NCBI GenBank assembly: GCA_937873555.1
Contig: CALMWN010000416.1
Span: forward strand, 1 to 28,545
DNA: 28,545 nucleotides
Direction: 5' to 3'
Source of the DNA: an uncultured Clostridia bacterium
GTDB taxonomy: Bacteria; Bacillota; Clostridia; Acetivibrionales; CALMWN01
Shown: one piece after another, positions 1 to 6,830 of the stretch
Numbering within the stretch: position 1 is the first letter of the stretch
How the letters are laid out: the number at the start of each line of letters is the position of its first letter
Position numbers and translations under genes: made by a program
The notes under the pieces: model-generated
Told to the model about the DNA's origin: nothing
Seen by the model: only the letters and a program-made list of their open reading frames with translations
Databases searched by the model: none

Positions 1-47
1 GAGATTTCTGCCTGTCTCGTGGGCTCGGAGATGTGTATAAGAGACAG
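1..47 (+). other. Nextera i7 adapter, not genomic
   Basis: The first 47 bases are library sequence: the end of the P7 primer (GAGAT), the 8-base index TTCTGCCT, the Nextera read-2 linker and the 19-bp Tn5 mosaic end AGATGTGTATAAGAGACAG. Genomic sequence starts at 48. The same adapter, reverse-complemented, closes the window at 28496-28545, so this is one complete tagmented molecule. Confidence 0.98.
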
Positions 48-49
48 AT

Positions 50-265
50 ATGTTCCTTGCCGTCCTCGTAACTCCTGAAAACCTTTACCTTTCCGGATTT
101 TATATAATAAAAGGCTTCACCTGGTTCGCCCTCCATGAATAGAATCATATTTTTCCTGTAATTTCTCTCTATTGAGATGCCAGCGATTTTTTCCAGGTCA
201 TCCTCATGCAGTTCTGAAAAAAAACTGAATTTTTTGATAAGATCTGTATCATACATGCTTGTCAT
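50..265 (-). CDS. Crp/Fnr-family regulator, N-terminal part (cut by window end)
   Basis: Reading the minus strand from an ATG at 265 gives 72 codons that run into the adapter. The sequence has the start of a cyclic-nucleotide-binding fold: an FSFFSELHEDDLEKIA helix, then FMEGEPGEAFYYIKSGKVKVFR, the glycine-rich beta-roll typical of Crp/Fnr sensors. The N-terminus has no cysteine cluster, so a 4Fe-4S Fnr is unlikely; the ligand is unknown. A second ATG at 256 gives a protein three residues shorter and sits 9 nt after GGGGTG, a better ribosome-site distance than the ATG at 265, so either start is possible. A TATAAT lies just upstream on the minus strand (about 275-280) with a weak -35. The missing C-terminus would hold the rest of the sensor and the HTH. 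Family assignment is firm from the visible motif; function is not. Confidence 0.8.
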
Positions 266-371
266 CACCCCATAGGTATTATATCAGAAAACACGGCGGG
301 AAATAAAGGTGGATGGAGGAAAAGATGCACCCCTCCGGCAATGACTAGGAATTATTGAGCAAAGAATTTTA

Positions 372-380
372 TGGTATAAT
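372..380 (+). promoter_or_regulatory. Extended -10 promoter for tex
   Basis: TGGTATAAT is an extended -10 element (TGn plus consensus TATAAT). The matching -35 at 17 bp is poor (TTATTG at 352-357), as is common for extended -10 promoters. The predicted RNA start is near 387, giving an untranslated leader of about 110 nt before tex. Confidence 0.5.
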
Positions 381-495
381 GTTTCTGAAACTTTAAAAAA
401 ACCGGGAAATAGGCTTTGTTGATATGGACACTGTAAATGAATATATGAACAGGATTGAGATAAAATCAATTACATCATAAACCAGGAGGAAAGCA

Positions 496-2649
496 ATGAC
501 CGATATTGTCGCACAACTCATCAATGAATTCAATTTAAAACCCTTTCAGGTTCAAAGCGCGGTAAAGCTGATAGATGACGGGAATACCATACCTTTTATT
601 GCAAGGTACAGGAAGGAAATGACCGGAGAACTGGATGATCAGGTGCTAAGAGAGCTGCACGAGAGGCTTGTTTACTTAAGAAGCCTTGAAGAAAGAAGGG
701 CTGATGTCAGACGCCTGATTGACGAACAGGGGAAACTCACTCCCGAGCTTGACGCTGCCATATCAAAAGCGGTATCTTTGACGGAAATTGAAGATATATA
801 CAGGCCATTCAAGCCGAAACGAAGGACGAGAGCTGCCATAGCGAAGGAAAAAGGATTGGAACCATTGGCACGGATAATTTTCGCCCAGGAAATATCAAAA
901 GGTGATATTTCTGAGATAATTTTCCCATATATTAACCCTGATAAGGAAGTAAACACTGAAGAAGACGCACTAAACGGTGCTATGGATATTATCGCCGAGG
1001 AAATATCCGACAATGCTGCTTACAGGAAAGCCATAAGGGAAATGTTTTTCAAGTATGGAATCATAGTGTCAAAGGCCAAAAAAGAGGAGGATTCCGTATA
1101 CAGGATGTATTATGACTTCAAGGAGCCTGTTTCAAGGATAGCCCGCCACAGGGTTCTCGCAATAAACAGGGGGGAGAAGGAGGAATTCCTGCAGGTAAAG
1201 ATTGATGTACCGTCAGAGCAGGTAGTAGGATACCTGAAGGTAAATACTGTGAGTAAACAGCGCTCAATCACCTCGGAGTATGTTGAAAAGGCAGTTGAGG
1301 ATTCCTACGGCAGGTTGATATTTCCTTCAATCGAACGCGAAGTGCGGAATGAGCTGACTGAGCTTTCAGAAGAGCAGGCAATGAAGGTGTTTGCTACAAA
1401 CCTGCGCAATCTCCTGCTGCAGCCGCCTGTTAAGGGACGGATTGTTCTGGGGCTGGACCCTGCATACAGGACCGGCTGCAAGATAGCCGTGGTTGATGAT
1501 ACCGGCAAGGTGCTGGATACTACCGTTATTTATCCAACTCCTCCTTTGAACAAGGTTCAGGAAGCAGGGAAAGTACTGAAACAATTGATTGACAAACATA
1601 AGGTTGACATTATTTCAATAGGAAACGGCACTGCTTCAAAGGAATCCGAGATTTTTGTTGCTGATTTGCTGAAGGAGATCGACAGGAAGGTTTATTACAT
1701 GGTGGTAAGCGAGGCGGGCGCTTCGGTTTACTCCGCATCCAGGCTTGGGGCGGAAGAATTTCCGGAATTTGATGTGGCTTTAAGAAGCGCCGTGTCAATA
1801 GCCAGAAGGCTGCAGGATCCGCTGGCGGAGCTGGTTAAAATTGACCCCAAGGCTATAGGCATCGGGCAGTATCAGCACGATATGAATCAGAAAAAGCTCG
1901 GAGAGTCTTTGGGAGGTGTCGTTGAGGACTGTGTAAACAGTGTAGGCGTGGACCTTAATACGGCATCACCTTCACTGCTGTCTTATGTATCGGGTATTAA
2001 TGCCTCCATTGCAAAAAATATAGTTGAATACCGGGAGTCAAACGGAAAATTCAATAAAAGACAGGAACTGAAGAAGGTAAAGAAGCTTGGAGAAAAGGCT
2101 TTTGAGCAATGTGCCGGATTTTTGAGGATTCCGGAGGCTCCTAATATACTGGACAATACCTCCGTTCATCCCGAATCCTATGGAGCGGTGGAAAAACTGC
2201 TGGCCATCCTGGGGTATACGCTGGATGACGTGAAAAATAAAAAGCTTGGGAACCTGAAGCAGGAGGTTGAAAAGAAAGGTATTGAAAGTATCGCATCTCA
2301 AATCGGGGTTGGTGTGCCTACTTTAAGGGACATGGTGAATGAACTCTTAAAGCCGGGCAGGGACCCAAGGGATGAGCTCCCAAAGCCTGTGCTGCTGTCA
2401 GACGTGCTCCACCTAGAGGACTTGAAGTCTGGGATGGTTGTTACCGGTACAGTAAGGAATGTGGCTGATTTTGGTGCATTTATCGATATAGGTGTTCATC
2501 AGGACGGTCTGGTTCACATTTCGGAACTCTGTGACAGGTTCATAAAAAATCCCATGGAGGTTGTGGCTGTGGGAGATATTGTGAAGGTCCGCATACTTGA
2601 TGTGGATGTGCAGAGAAAGAGAATCAGCCTTAGTATGAAGGGAACCTGA
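496..2649 (+). CDS. tex: Tex family RNA-binding transcription accessory protein
   Basis: A 717-residue protein of normal Tex length, cytoplasmic, thought to bind nucleic acid and influence transcription. The order of domains is visible: helical Tex N-domain from residue 1 (FNLKPFQVQSAVKLIDDGNTIPFIARYRKE is the family hallmark region, about 12-41), a YqgF/RuvC-like fold starting near 316 (LGLDPAYRTGCKIAVVD), a helix-hairpin-helix region near 484-560 (NTASPSLLSYVSGI, and the second hairpin ending LGEKAFEQCAGFLRI), and a C-terminal S1 domain at about 644-713 (GTVRNVADFGAFIDIGV). The RuvC-like domain in Tex is generally considered catalytically inactive. Start ATG follows AGGAGGAAAGC with ideal spacing. 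It stands alone: 114 bp separate it from the next gene and no terminator hairpin is obvious behind it. Confidence 0.96.
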   Translation: MTDIVAQLINEFNLKPFQVQSAVKLIDDGNTIPFIARYRKEMTGELDDQVLRELHERLVYLRSLEERRADVRRLIDEQGKLTPELDAAISKAVSLTEIEDIYRPFKPKRRTRAAIAKEKGLEPLARIIFAQEISKGDISEIIFPYINPDKEVNTEEDALNGAMDIIAEEISDNAAYRKAIREMFFKYGIIVSKAKKEEDSVYRMYYDFKEPVSRIARHRVLAINRGEKEEFLQVKIDVPSEQVVGYLKVNTVSKQRSITSEYVEKAVEDSYGRLIFPSIEREVRNELTELSEEQAMKVFATNLRNLLLQPPVKGRIVLGLDPAYRTGCKIAVVDDTGKVLDTTVIYPTPPLNKVQEAGKVLKQLIDKHKVDIISIGNGTASKESEIFVADLLKEIDRKVYYMVVSEAGASVYSASRLGAEEFPEFDVALRSAVSIARRLQDPLAELVKIDPKAIGIGQYQHDMNQKKLGESLGGVVEDCVNSVGVDLNTASPSLLSYVSGINASIAKNIVEYRESNGKFNKRQELKKVKKLGEKAFEQCAGFLRIPEAPNILDNTSVHPESYGAVEKLLAILGYTLDDVKNKKLGNLKQEVEKKGIESIASQIGVGVPTLRDMVNELLKPGRDPRDELPKPVLLSDVLHLEDLKSGMVVTGTVRNVADFGAFIDIGVHQDGLVHISELCDRFIKNPMEVVAVGDIVKVRILDVDVQRKRISLSMKGT

Positions 2650-2781
2650 AAAAGGAAAGTTGAAAATGAAGAGCTTTTAAGGAATAAAAATGAAAACCGG
2701 GGAAGATATTAAAATATGCCAATTTCTCATAACGTTGTTATTTACATGTGAATTGAAATAATTTTGAAGGAAGGTATTTTT

Positions 2782-3687
2782 GTGAGAGCCTTTAAAAACG
2801 CATTCAGCATAATATTGAAACGGCCATATGTAATATTCGTATTTGCGGTGACAGTCGGGACTCTTTGGCTGGTAACAAAACCATTTCTTTCATTGCTGCT
2901 GGGCTTCAGCGCCCTGGGACAGGAAAGCGGATTGTCCGGATTGGTTTCTCTGCTCCAACTGCTTCTCAATCTTCTGACCGACACCCGGCTGCTGCTTTAT
3001 ACAGTGCTGGCTCTTGCAGTTATTTTACTGGCAGCTTCCGCATTTACCGGCCTGATATTGTCGGGCTGTTTCAACTCCATCAAGCATGTCCTGGAAGAAA
3101 GTCAGGAAATCAGAGGCGATTTTATTGACGGTGTAAGGAAATACTTCTTCAGGATTTTTCTTGTATCGATTAAATCATTTTCTTTAACCTTCTTTTTGAT
3201 GCTTTCAGTGTCAGTTATCTGTGTTCCTGCACTGGTAGTTTCAAAAGCGGCATTTTCCGGGAGAAACGAGCTGCTGGCGATGGCGGTATTCCTTGATGTC
3301 ATCACTGCCGGAGTCGTTTACATTGGTTTTATGTTTTTCAGGATATACATTTTTTTCTGGTATCCTGCTGCAATCAGCCATGAAAAAAAGCCTTTTGCCA
3401 TGGCAAAACAGGCTGCTGACAAAGGCTTCTGGAAAGTTGCCGGAGGTATTCTGACTTTTGATATGGCATTAACGGTGTTTCAAATCTTCATGATTAAATT
3501 GGGTTACAAATCTGCCGTCATAAGCAGTATAAGCCCGGTTAATGATGTATCCGCATATATGAGCCAGGCATACTACACCTTCCTGCTTGTAATGAACGGA
3601 ATATTCCTGACCTTTTTCCTTGTACTTCTTGCAGGGTATATATTTGCCGCTTTCAGGGCTTTAGACGTCAGCCCTGAAACAAAATAA
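2782..3687 (+). CDS. Polytopic membrane protein of unknown function
   Basis: A 301-residue integral membrane protein with about six hydrophobic segments (roughly residues 16-40, 66-95, 124-155, 160-190, 215-240 and 264-292) and a basic N-terminus (MRAFKNAFSIILKRPY), a pattern seen in clostridial multi-pass proteins that share a fold with glycerophosphodiester phosphodiesterase membrane domains. I see no catalytic motif, so no function is proposed. The frame opens at a TTG at 2764, but I place the start at the GTG at 2782 because GAAGGAAGG ends 7 nt before it and overlaps the upstream codons. It faces sleB convergently with only 15 bp between the two stop codons and no clear terminator. Confidence 0.75.
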   Translation: MRAFKNAFSIILKRPYVIFVFAVTVGTLWLVTKPFLSLLLGFSALGQESGLSGLVSLLQLLLNLLTDTRLLLYTVLALAVILLAASAFTGLILSGCFNSIKHVLEESQEIRGDFIDGVRKYFFRIFLVSIKSFSLTFFLMLSVSVICVPALVVSKAAFSGRNELLAMAVFLDVITAGVVYIGFMFFRIYIFFWYPAAISHEKKPFAMAKQAADKGFWKVAGGILTFDMALTVFQIFMIKLGYKSAVISSISPVNDVSAYMSQAYYTFLLVMNGIFLTFFLVLLAGYIFAAFRALDVSPETK

Positions 3688-3702
3688 CCTAAAGCTCATA
3701 TG

Positions 3703-4404
3703 CTATTTGGCAAAATTATGATTACCTATCCTCAGTATTATTGGCCTGGACCAAATCCAGCTGCTTGTCGCCGTTGCAGGGTTATAGTAGTATATACATC
3801 CATAGGTGGGGTCCCATCCGTTCAAAGCGTCCCTTGCCGCTCTGAATGCATTGCTGTCGGGTTCAAGATTTATCTGTCCGTCCGAGACCGCGTCAAAAGC
3901 GCCGGGCTGGTATATAACGCCCGCAATGGTTCGGGGAAATCTGTCATCCCTGGTCCTGTTCAGAATGACAGCTCCAACCGCAACCTGCCCCTCAAACGGT
4001 TCACCTCTTGCCTCGCCGTTAATAAGATGTGCCAGCAGGTTCACATCGTTGCCGGAAGAATTTTCGGTAGAACCTCTTGATATGCCTGTAGGAAGGGCAA
4101 GTGCGGCCAGGGTTTCGGGACCCGTTACTCCATCCACACGCAGGCCGTTTTTTGACTGGAAGTATCTAACGGCCTGATATGTTTCATATCCGTATACTCC
4201 ATCGACTATGCCATTATAGTATCCCCAATTGTACAATTTTGCCTGGATATCTATAACCTCCTGCCCGGTTGAACCATAGTACGAAAGGGCTGCTCTGCTA
4301 TACCCGAACAGATTGTTCAAATCACTTTGGAAAGCAAATAACAGGCAAAGTGCAAGGGTGATCATCAGTATTGATGCCATTAACAAAAATTTTTTTCTAT
4401 GCAA
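3703..4404 (-). CDS. sleB: Spore cortex-lytic enzyme SleB
   Basis: A secreted 233-residue protein that cleaves cortex peptidoglycan (lytic transglycosylase class) during spore germination. Visible parts: a signal/membrane segment near residues 7-26, a peptidoglycan-binding domain near 44-104 (DIQAKLYNWGYYNGIVDGVYG, then RYFQSKNGLRVDG), and a SleB/CwlJ hydrolase domain from about 123 to the end. It has the INGEARGEPFEGQVAVGAVI motif carrying the presumed catalytic Glu (about residue 131) and NRTRDDRFP after it. The reading frame opens at a TTG at 4422, but AAAGGAAG lies inside those first codons and about 7 nt before the TTG at 4404, so I use 4404. In Bacillus sleB is usually followed by ypeB; here no ypeB is adjacent, which is common in clostridia. 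A forespore-type promoter lies just upstream. Confidence 0.93.
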   Translation of the reverse strand: MHRKKFLLMASILMITLALCLLFAFQSDLNNLFGYSRAALSYYGSTGQEVIDIQAKLYNWGYYNGIVDGVYGYETYQAVRYFQSKNGLRVDGVTGPETLAALALPTGISRGSTENSSGNDVNLLAHLINGEARGEPFEGQVAVGAVILNRTRDDRFPRTIAGVIYQPGAFDAVSDGQINLEPDSNAFRAARDALNGWDPTYGCIYYYNPATATSSWIWSRPIILRIGNHNFAK

Positions 4405-4440
4405 GGCTACTCTTCCTTTCAAAGAATTTTTTGCTTATTT

Positions 4441-4471
4441 TACAATAATTATTTTGTGTTGTAATCATTCA
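4441..4471 (-). promoter_or_regulatory. Sigma-G/F-like promoter of sleB
   Basis: On the minus strand, TGAATG (4466-4471) is followed after 18 bp by TATTGTA (4441-4447). This is close to the forespore sigma-G pattern TGAATA-N17/18-CATNNTA, with one mismatch in each box. It lies 37 bp before the sleB start, and sleB in Bacillus is a known sigma-G target. The match is by eye only. Confidence 0.45.
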
Positions 4472-4567
4472 AATTATTAATGTAAAAAACTTCAGTAACA
4501 AAAAACAAGCGATTTGAATAGTATGTTATTGTAAATCCTAGAACCAATAGAGGCAGGAGGGAATTAT

Positions 4568-4678
4568 ATGGGTATAGTAGGTAAAGGCGGATTCGACAAC
4601 GGAACCATTCTGTTCTTCATCATCCTTTTCTTGTTACTGTTTGATGGATTCGGCTTTGGATTCCGTGATGAAAAGTAA
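4568..4678 (+). CDS. Tiny hydrophobic protein with one LFF core (36 aa)
   Basis: A 36-residue protein, MGIVGKGGF then DNGT, the hydrophobic core ILFFIILFLLLF (residues 14-25) and a glycine/phenylalanine tail ending FRDEK. The start follows a perfect AGGAGG with 7-nt spacing. The same core occurs twice each in the proteins at 6177-6374 and 6442-6624 with different codons, which is strong evidence that it is coding and under selection. It is predicted to be a single-span or membrane-inserted peptide. It lies on the plus strand in the gap between sleB and the minus-strand series and ends before a hairpin terminator. It resembles the general style of small sporulation/spore-coat-associated peptides of Firmicutes; that link is inference from the neighbour sleB. 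Confidence 0.8.
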   Translation: MGIVGKGGFDNGTILFFIILFLLLFDGFGFGFRDEK

Positions 4679-4746
4679 GACAGGCAACCGTTGACAATTT
4701 GGCTGTCAAAGGCATATACATATTTATTGCTACTTACGGACAGCAA

Positions 4747-4779
4747 AAAAAATAGAGACTGCAAAGGTCTCTATTTTTT
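4747..4779. terminator. Bidirectional intrinsic terminator
   Basis: The arms AAAAAATAGAGAC and GTCTCTATTTTTT form a perfect 13-bp stem around a 7-nt loop, with T-tracts on both strands. It ends both the 36-aa gene at 4568 and the minus-strand series that finishes at 4798. Confidence 0.9.
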
Positions 4780-4797
4780 GCTATATATGTATTTTAT

Positions 4798-5121
4798 TCA
4801 GAATATGAAATCAGCTACGAATATGTACAGCAATATTATTAAAAGAAAATCATCCTCTACATTTTCGTCGAGCAGCAGGATAATCAGGCCGATAAGTATC
4901 AGATCATCCAACCGGATGCTATTTATTAAAGAGGCGGGGAAAGGGAGCTTCGACCTCCGGTTTCTTTTTTCCAATTTCCCTGGGCTTGGTTCAGATGTGT
5001 TTGGCAAAGGAATATCAATGACTTTACCTGTTGTATTTGAAGGGACAGGTTTACCTGCACCCGTTAAAGCGTTTGTAACAGGGTACCTTCTTGAACGTGA
5101 CGAACCTCTCCTATAGAGCAT
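4798..5121 (-). CDS. Small protein with Arg-rich N-terminus and hydrophobic C-terminus
   Basis: A 107-residue protein not assignable to a named family by eye. The first 70 residues are basic and Pro/Ser/Arg-rich (MLYRRGSSRSRRYPV...). The end is a pair of short hydrophobic stretches separated by an acidic hinge: LDDLILIGLIILLLDENVED and DFLLIILLYIFVADFIF. This acidic-hydrophobic-acidic design echoes the LFF proteins nearby although the exact core differs. It starts at an ATG 4 nt after GGAGGAGGT. It is the last gene of the minus-strand series, 27 bp after the stop of the 128-aa gene and just before the terminator at 4747-4779, so the two are very probably co-transcribed. A spore or envelope role is only an inference from context. 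Confidence 0.75.
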   Translation of the reverse strand: MLYRRGSSRSRRYPVTNALTGAGKPVPSNTTGKVIDIPLPNTSEPSPGKLEKRNRRSKLPFPASLINSIRLDDLILIGLIILLLDENVEDDFLLIILLYIFVADFIF

Positions 5122-5148
5122 TTTACCTCCTCCAATCCGGTCCTTATA

Positions 5149-5535
5149 TCAGAAGTTTATTTTATCGTTGTCATCAAGAAGTCTTGCCATACTGGATACA
5201 TTAATGATTTTTATGCAGTCTCCAAGTCTCTTTTGCCTTTTATTGCTTAGAAAAGGCTTGATTGCAGTTAAAAGGTTGATTCTGGGATCACTACTGCTGT
5301 GTAATTTATCCATGACAGTTTTGATTCTGCGGACCATTTCGAGATTTTCATCCAAATCACCCTTAGAGGATCTGTCTTCCTTTTGCAGAGAATTTTCAAC
5401 TGCCCTTGTTGAAGTATCCTGCTTTGGATTGGAGCTTGCAAGCATGCCGAGGAGTCCTTTGAGATTGTCCGGGAGGCCTTCCTGGCCTAATAAATCGGCA
5501 ACCTGGGCTATCTTCTTGCCAAGGTCATCATTCAT
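5149..5535 (-). CDS. Conserved-looking 128-aa soluble protein, unknown function
   Basis: A hydrophilic 128-residue protein with no signal peptide. The N-terminal third is helical and mentions a DLLGQEGLPDNLKGLLGML segment; the middle is a charged low-complexity stretch; the C-terminal part reads DPRINLLTAIKPFLSNKRQK, followed by LGDCIKIINVSSMARLL. I recall small clostridial proteins with a similar 'NLL-ALKPFL-KRQ' C-terminus, often near small membrane peptides, but I cannot name a family. The start ATG follows AAGGGGGG with about 8-nt spacing. It lies 34 bp after the 106-aa gene and 27 bp before the 107-aa gene, indicating one operon. No function is proposed. Confidence 0.8.
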   Translation of the reverse strand: MNDDLGKKIAQVADLLGQEGLPDNLKGLLGMLASSNPKQDTSTRAVENSLQKEDRSSKGDLDENLEMVRRIKTVMDKLHSSSDPRINLLTAIKPFLSNKRQKRLGDCIKIINVSSMARLLDDNDKINF

Positions 5536-5569
5536 TTAATATCCCCCCTTTATAGACTATGAGTTTTGA

Positions 5570-5890
5570 TTACTTCAAAAAATCCTTGAACTTCCTTACC
5601 AGTTCATCACCGTTTTCGTCTATGAGACTGGAGAGCTTCTCCAAATCCGCGTTGCTGATTTTTTGTTTTATTTCTTCCTTGTTTATGTTTAATTCCTTTA
5701 GTTTTGTTTCATCAAATTCATTGATTTTATTCATCAATTCGTTTTTATCCATTTTATTGAGTTTTTTTGCAAGTTCTTCGGTATTGCCATTCTTTAGCAT
5801 GTCAAGTGCGGCATTCAGCTTTGCTTGTATAACCTTGTCATCCATTTTTCCCAACATTTCTGAAAACATTTTGTTTAAATTGTTATTCAT
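5570..5890 (-). CDS. 106-aa charged helical protein, unknown function
   Basis: A lysine/glutamate/asparagine-rich helical protein: MNNNLNKMFSEMLGKMDDK, then KLNAALDMLKNGNTEELAKK, a run of KxxKMDKNELMNKINEFDE and a C-terminal DLEKLSSLIDENGDELVRKF. It has no signal or membrane segment. The open frame extends to 5926, but AAAGGAGC lies inside that extension and 9 nt before the ATG at 5890, so I start there. It is followed within 34 bp by the 128-aa gene. Its composition is more lysine-rich than its neighbours. It looks like a small, widely shared clostridial protein rather than a mobile gene; role unknown. Confidence 0.82.
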   Translation of the reverse strand: MNNNLNKMFSEMLGKMDDKVIQAKLNAALDMLKNGNTEELAKKLNKMDKNELMNKINEFDETKLKELNINKEEIKQKISNADLEKLSSLIDENGDELVRKFKDFLK

Positions 5891-5984
5891 ATTATCCTGC
5901 TCCTTTTCTGCAGATTTACAATACATTTAAATCAGCAATGTTAATCTGAATTTATAAAGCTTTACGGGTTACGGCCTAAATAAA

Positions 5985-6061
5985 ACATAGACCGCAGCCG
6001 TAGAAAAGCAACTGAAGTGAGGAAGGCCATTTGTTTACTGACTACGTACTACAGTCTATGT
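5985..6061. repeat. Two-step inverted repeat (possible structured RNA)
   Basis: ACATAGAC at 5985-5992 pairs with GTCTATGT at 6054-6061, and CGTAG at 5999-6003 pairs with CTACG at 6042-6046, separated by 6- and 7-nt internal loops. The apical loop is 38 nt. It sits in the 286-bp stretch 5891-6176 between two minus-strand genes, which otherwise holds no gene that I can support. No T-tract follows, so it is not a simple terminator; it may be a leader element of the 5570-5890 gene. Confidence 0.5.
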
Positions 6062-6176
6062 AATTTGTTCTGGATTATGACACTACTGGTCCGGTTTATC
6101 ACATAAGGCCAATATGAAAAAGAAACCGGTTTTATTGATTTAAGTACTCACAGTTCTGATATGTTTGTATTCCTTC

Positions 6177-6374
6177 CTATTTAGGGTCGCAGCCAAAATC
6201 ATTATTGAAGAACAACAAGAGGAAAAGGATTATGAAAAAGAGTACTGTACTGTTGTCATACCCGTCTATTCCGTCGCACTTTCCGCCAAAGCCATTGAAC
6301 AGCAGAAGGAATACGAGAATAAAGAATAATAATTCGTCGTTTTCTCCATTGAAAAAATTACCTAAAAAACCCAT
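6177..6374 (-). CDS. Small protein with two LFF hydrophobic cores (65 aa)
   Basis: A 65-residue protein with two copies of the same motif: LLFFILVFLLLF at residues 15-26 after an acidic NDE, and VLFFIILFLLLF at 44-55 after DNST. The linker between them is rich in Gly, Asp and Cys (GFGGKCDGIDGYDN), and the tail is FNNDFGCDPK. Each core is long enough to cross or insert in a membrane, so a hairpin with both ends on one side is plausible. The ATG follows GGAGG with 7-nt spacing. It lies 67 bp downstream of the second two-core gene (6442-6624), and a CATAGTA that fits a sigma-F/G -10 box lies in that gap (6408-6414, minus), though without a good -35. Unknown function; sporulation link is inference. 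Confidence 0.78.
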   Translation of the reverse strand: MGFLGNFFNGENDELLFFILVFLLLFNGFGGKCDGIDGYDNSTVLFFIILFLLLFFNNDFGCDPK

Positions 6375-6441
6375 AACACTACCTCCGTATTGATATTTAC
6401 GATAACATACTATGAGGTGACGGAGGAAAGTGTTACAAAGT

Positions 6442-6624
6442 TTAGTAGAATAGAAGAAGAAATATCAGGATGAAGAACAGGATTGAGCTGTCATGCTTCA
6501 CTTCTACAGGTAATGCAAGGTTGTAACGTATTCTTAGGTAAGAGTCGTCATAAAAAAGCAGAAGAAAAACAAGTATAAAAAACAACAACTCGGTATTATC
6601 TCCGCTTCTGCTGCAGGTACTCAT
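6442..6624 (-). CDS. Small protein with two LFF hydrophobic cores (60 aa)
   Basis: A 60-residue protein: MSTCSRSGDNTE, core LLFFILVFLLLF (13-24), a polar linker with basic residues (YLRIRYN... PVEVKHDSS), then core ILFFILIFLLLF (48-59) ending in a single Tyr. The first core is identical in amino acids to that of the 65-aa neighbour, yet 9 of its 12 codons differ synonymously, which shows selection on the peptide and argues against a recent DNA duplication. The ATG follows a GGGGGGG run with 5-nt spacing, a strong but unusual ribosome site. It is the first gene of the minus-strand series. No family name is offered. Confidence 0.78.
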   Translation of the reverse strand: MSTCSRSGDNTELLFFILVFLLLFYDDSYLRIRYNLALPVEVKHDSSILFFILIFLLLFY

Positions 6625-6830
6625 ACAATCCCCCCCAAAAAGGCATTAACGTTGTGGTCGGTTAAAACTGCATAATCAACCGCTTGTATTTACATAATAT
6701 TCATACCGGAGAGCAAATGTTACTATATATTGAACCGTATATTATGAAGGTTTTTTGAAAGAGGGGTTAAATTTGACATGGCGTTGGTATATAATTGCTT
6801 ATACTATAAATATGATGAGAGGTGCTTAGT
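6625..6830. promoter_or_regulatory. Divergent intergenic region with TTGACA before aldo/keto reductase
   Basis: This 206-bp gap separates the minus-strand small-protein series from the plus-strand reductase. On the plus strand TTGACA (6773-6778) is followed by TATAAT (6790-6795), TATACT (6800-6805) and TATAAA (6805-6810), but none lies at the standard 16-18 bp (spacers are 11, 21 and 26), so I cannot fix the promoter. On the minus strand TGAATA is present (6696-6701 area) without a convincing partner. Confidence 0.3.

Noticed and set aside
424..480. 18-codon frame MDTVNEYMNRIEIKSITS ahead of tex
   Set aside because: No ribosome site and no structure suggesting a leader peptide; could be chance.
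3700..4177. Plus-strand frames opposite sleB (126 and 123 codons)
   Set aside because: Antisense shadows of a firmly identified gene, without ribosome sites or recognisable motifs.
5559..5930. Plus-strand Ser/Phe/Leu-rich frame
   Set aside because: Antisense of the lysine-rich 106-aa gene; the composition is what reverse reading of AAA/GAA-rich codons gives.
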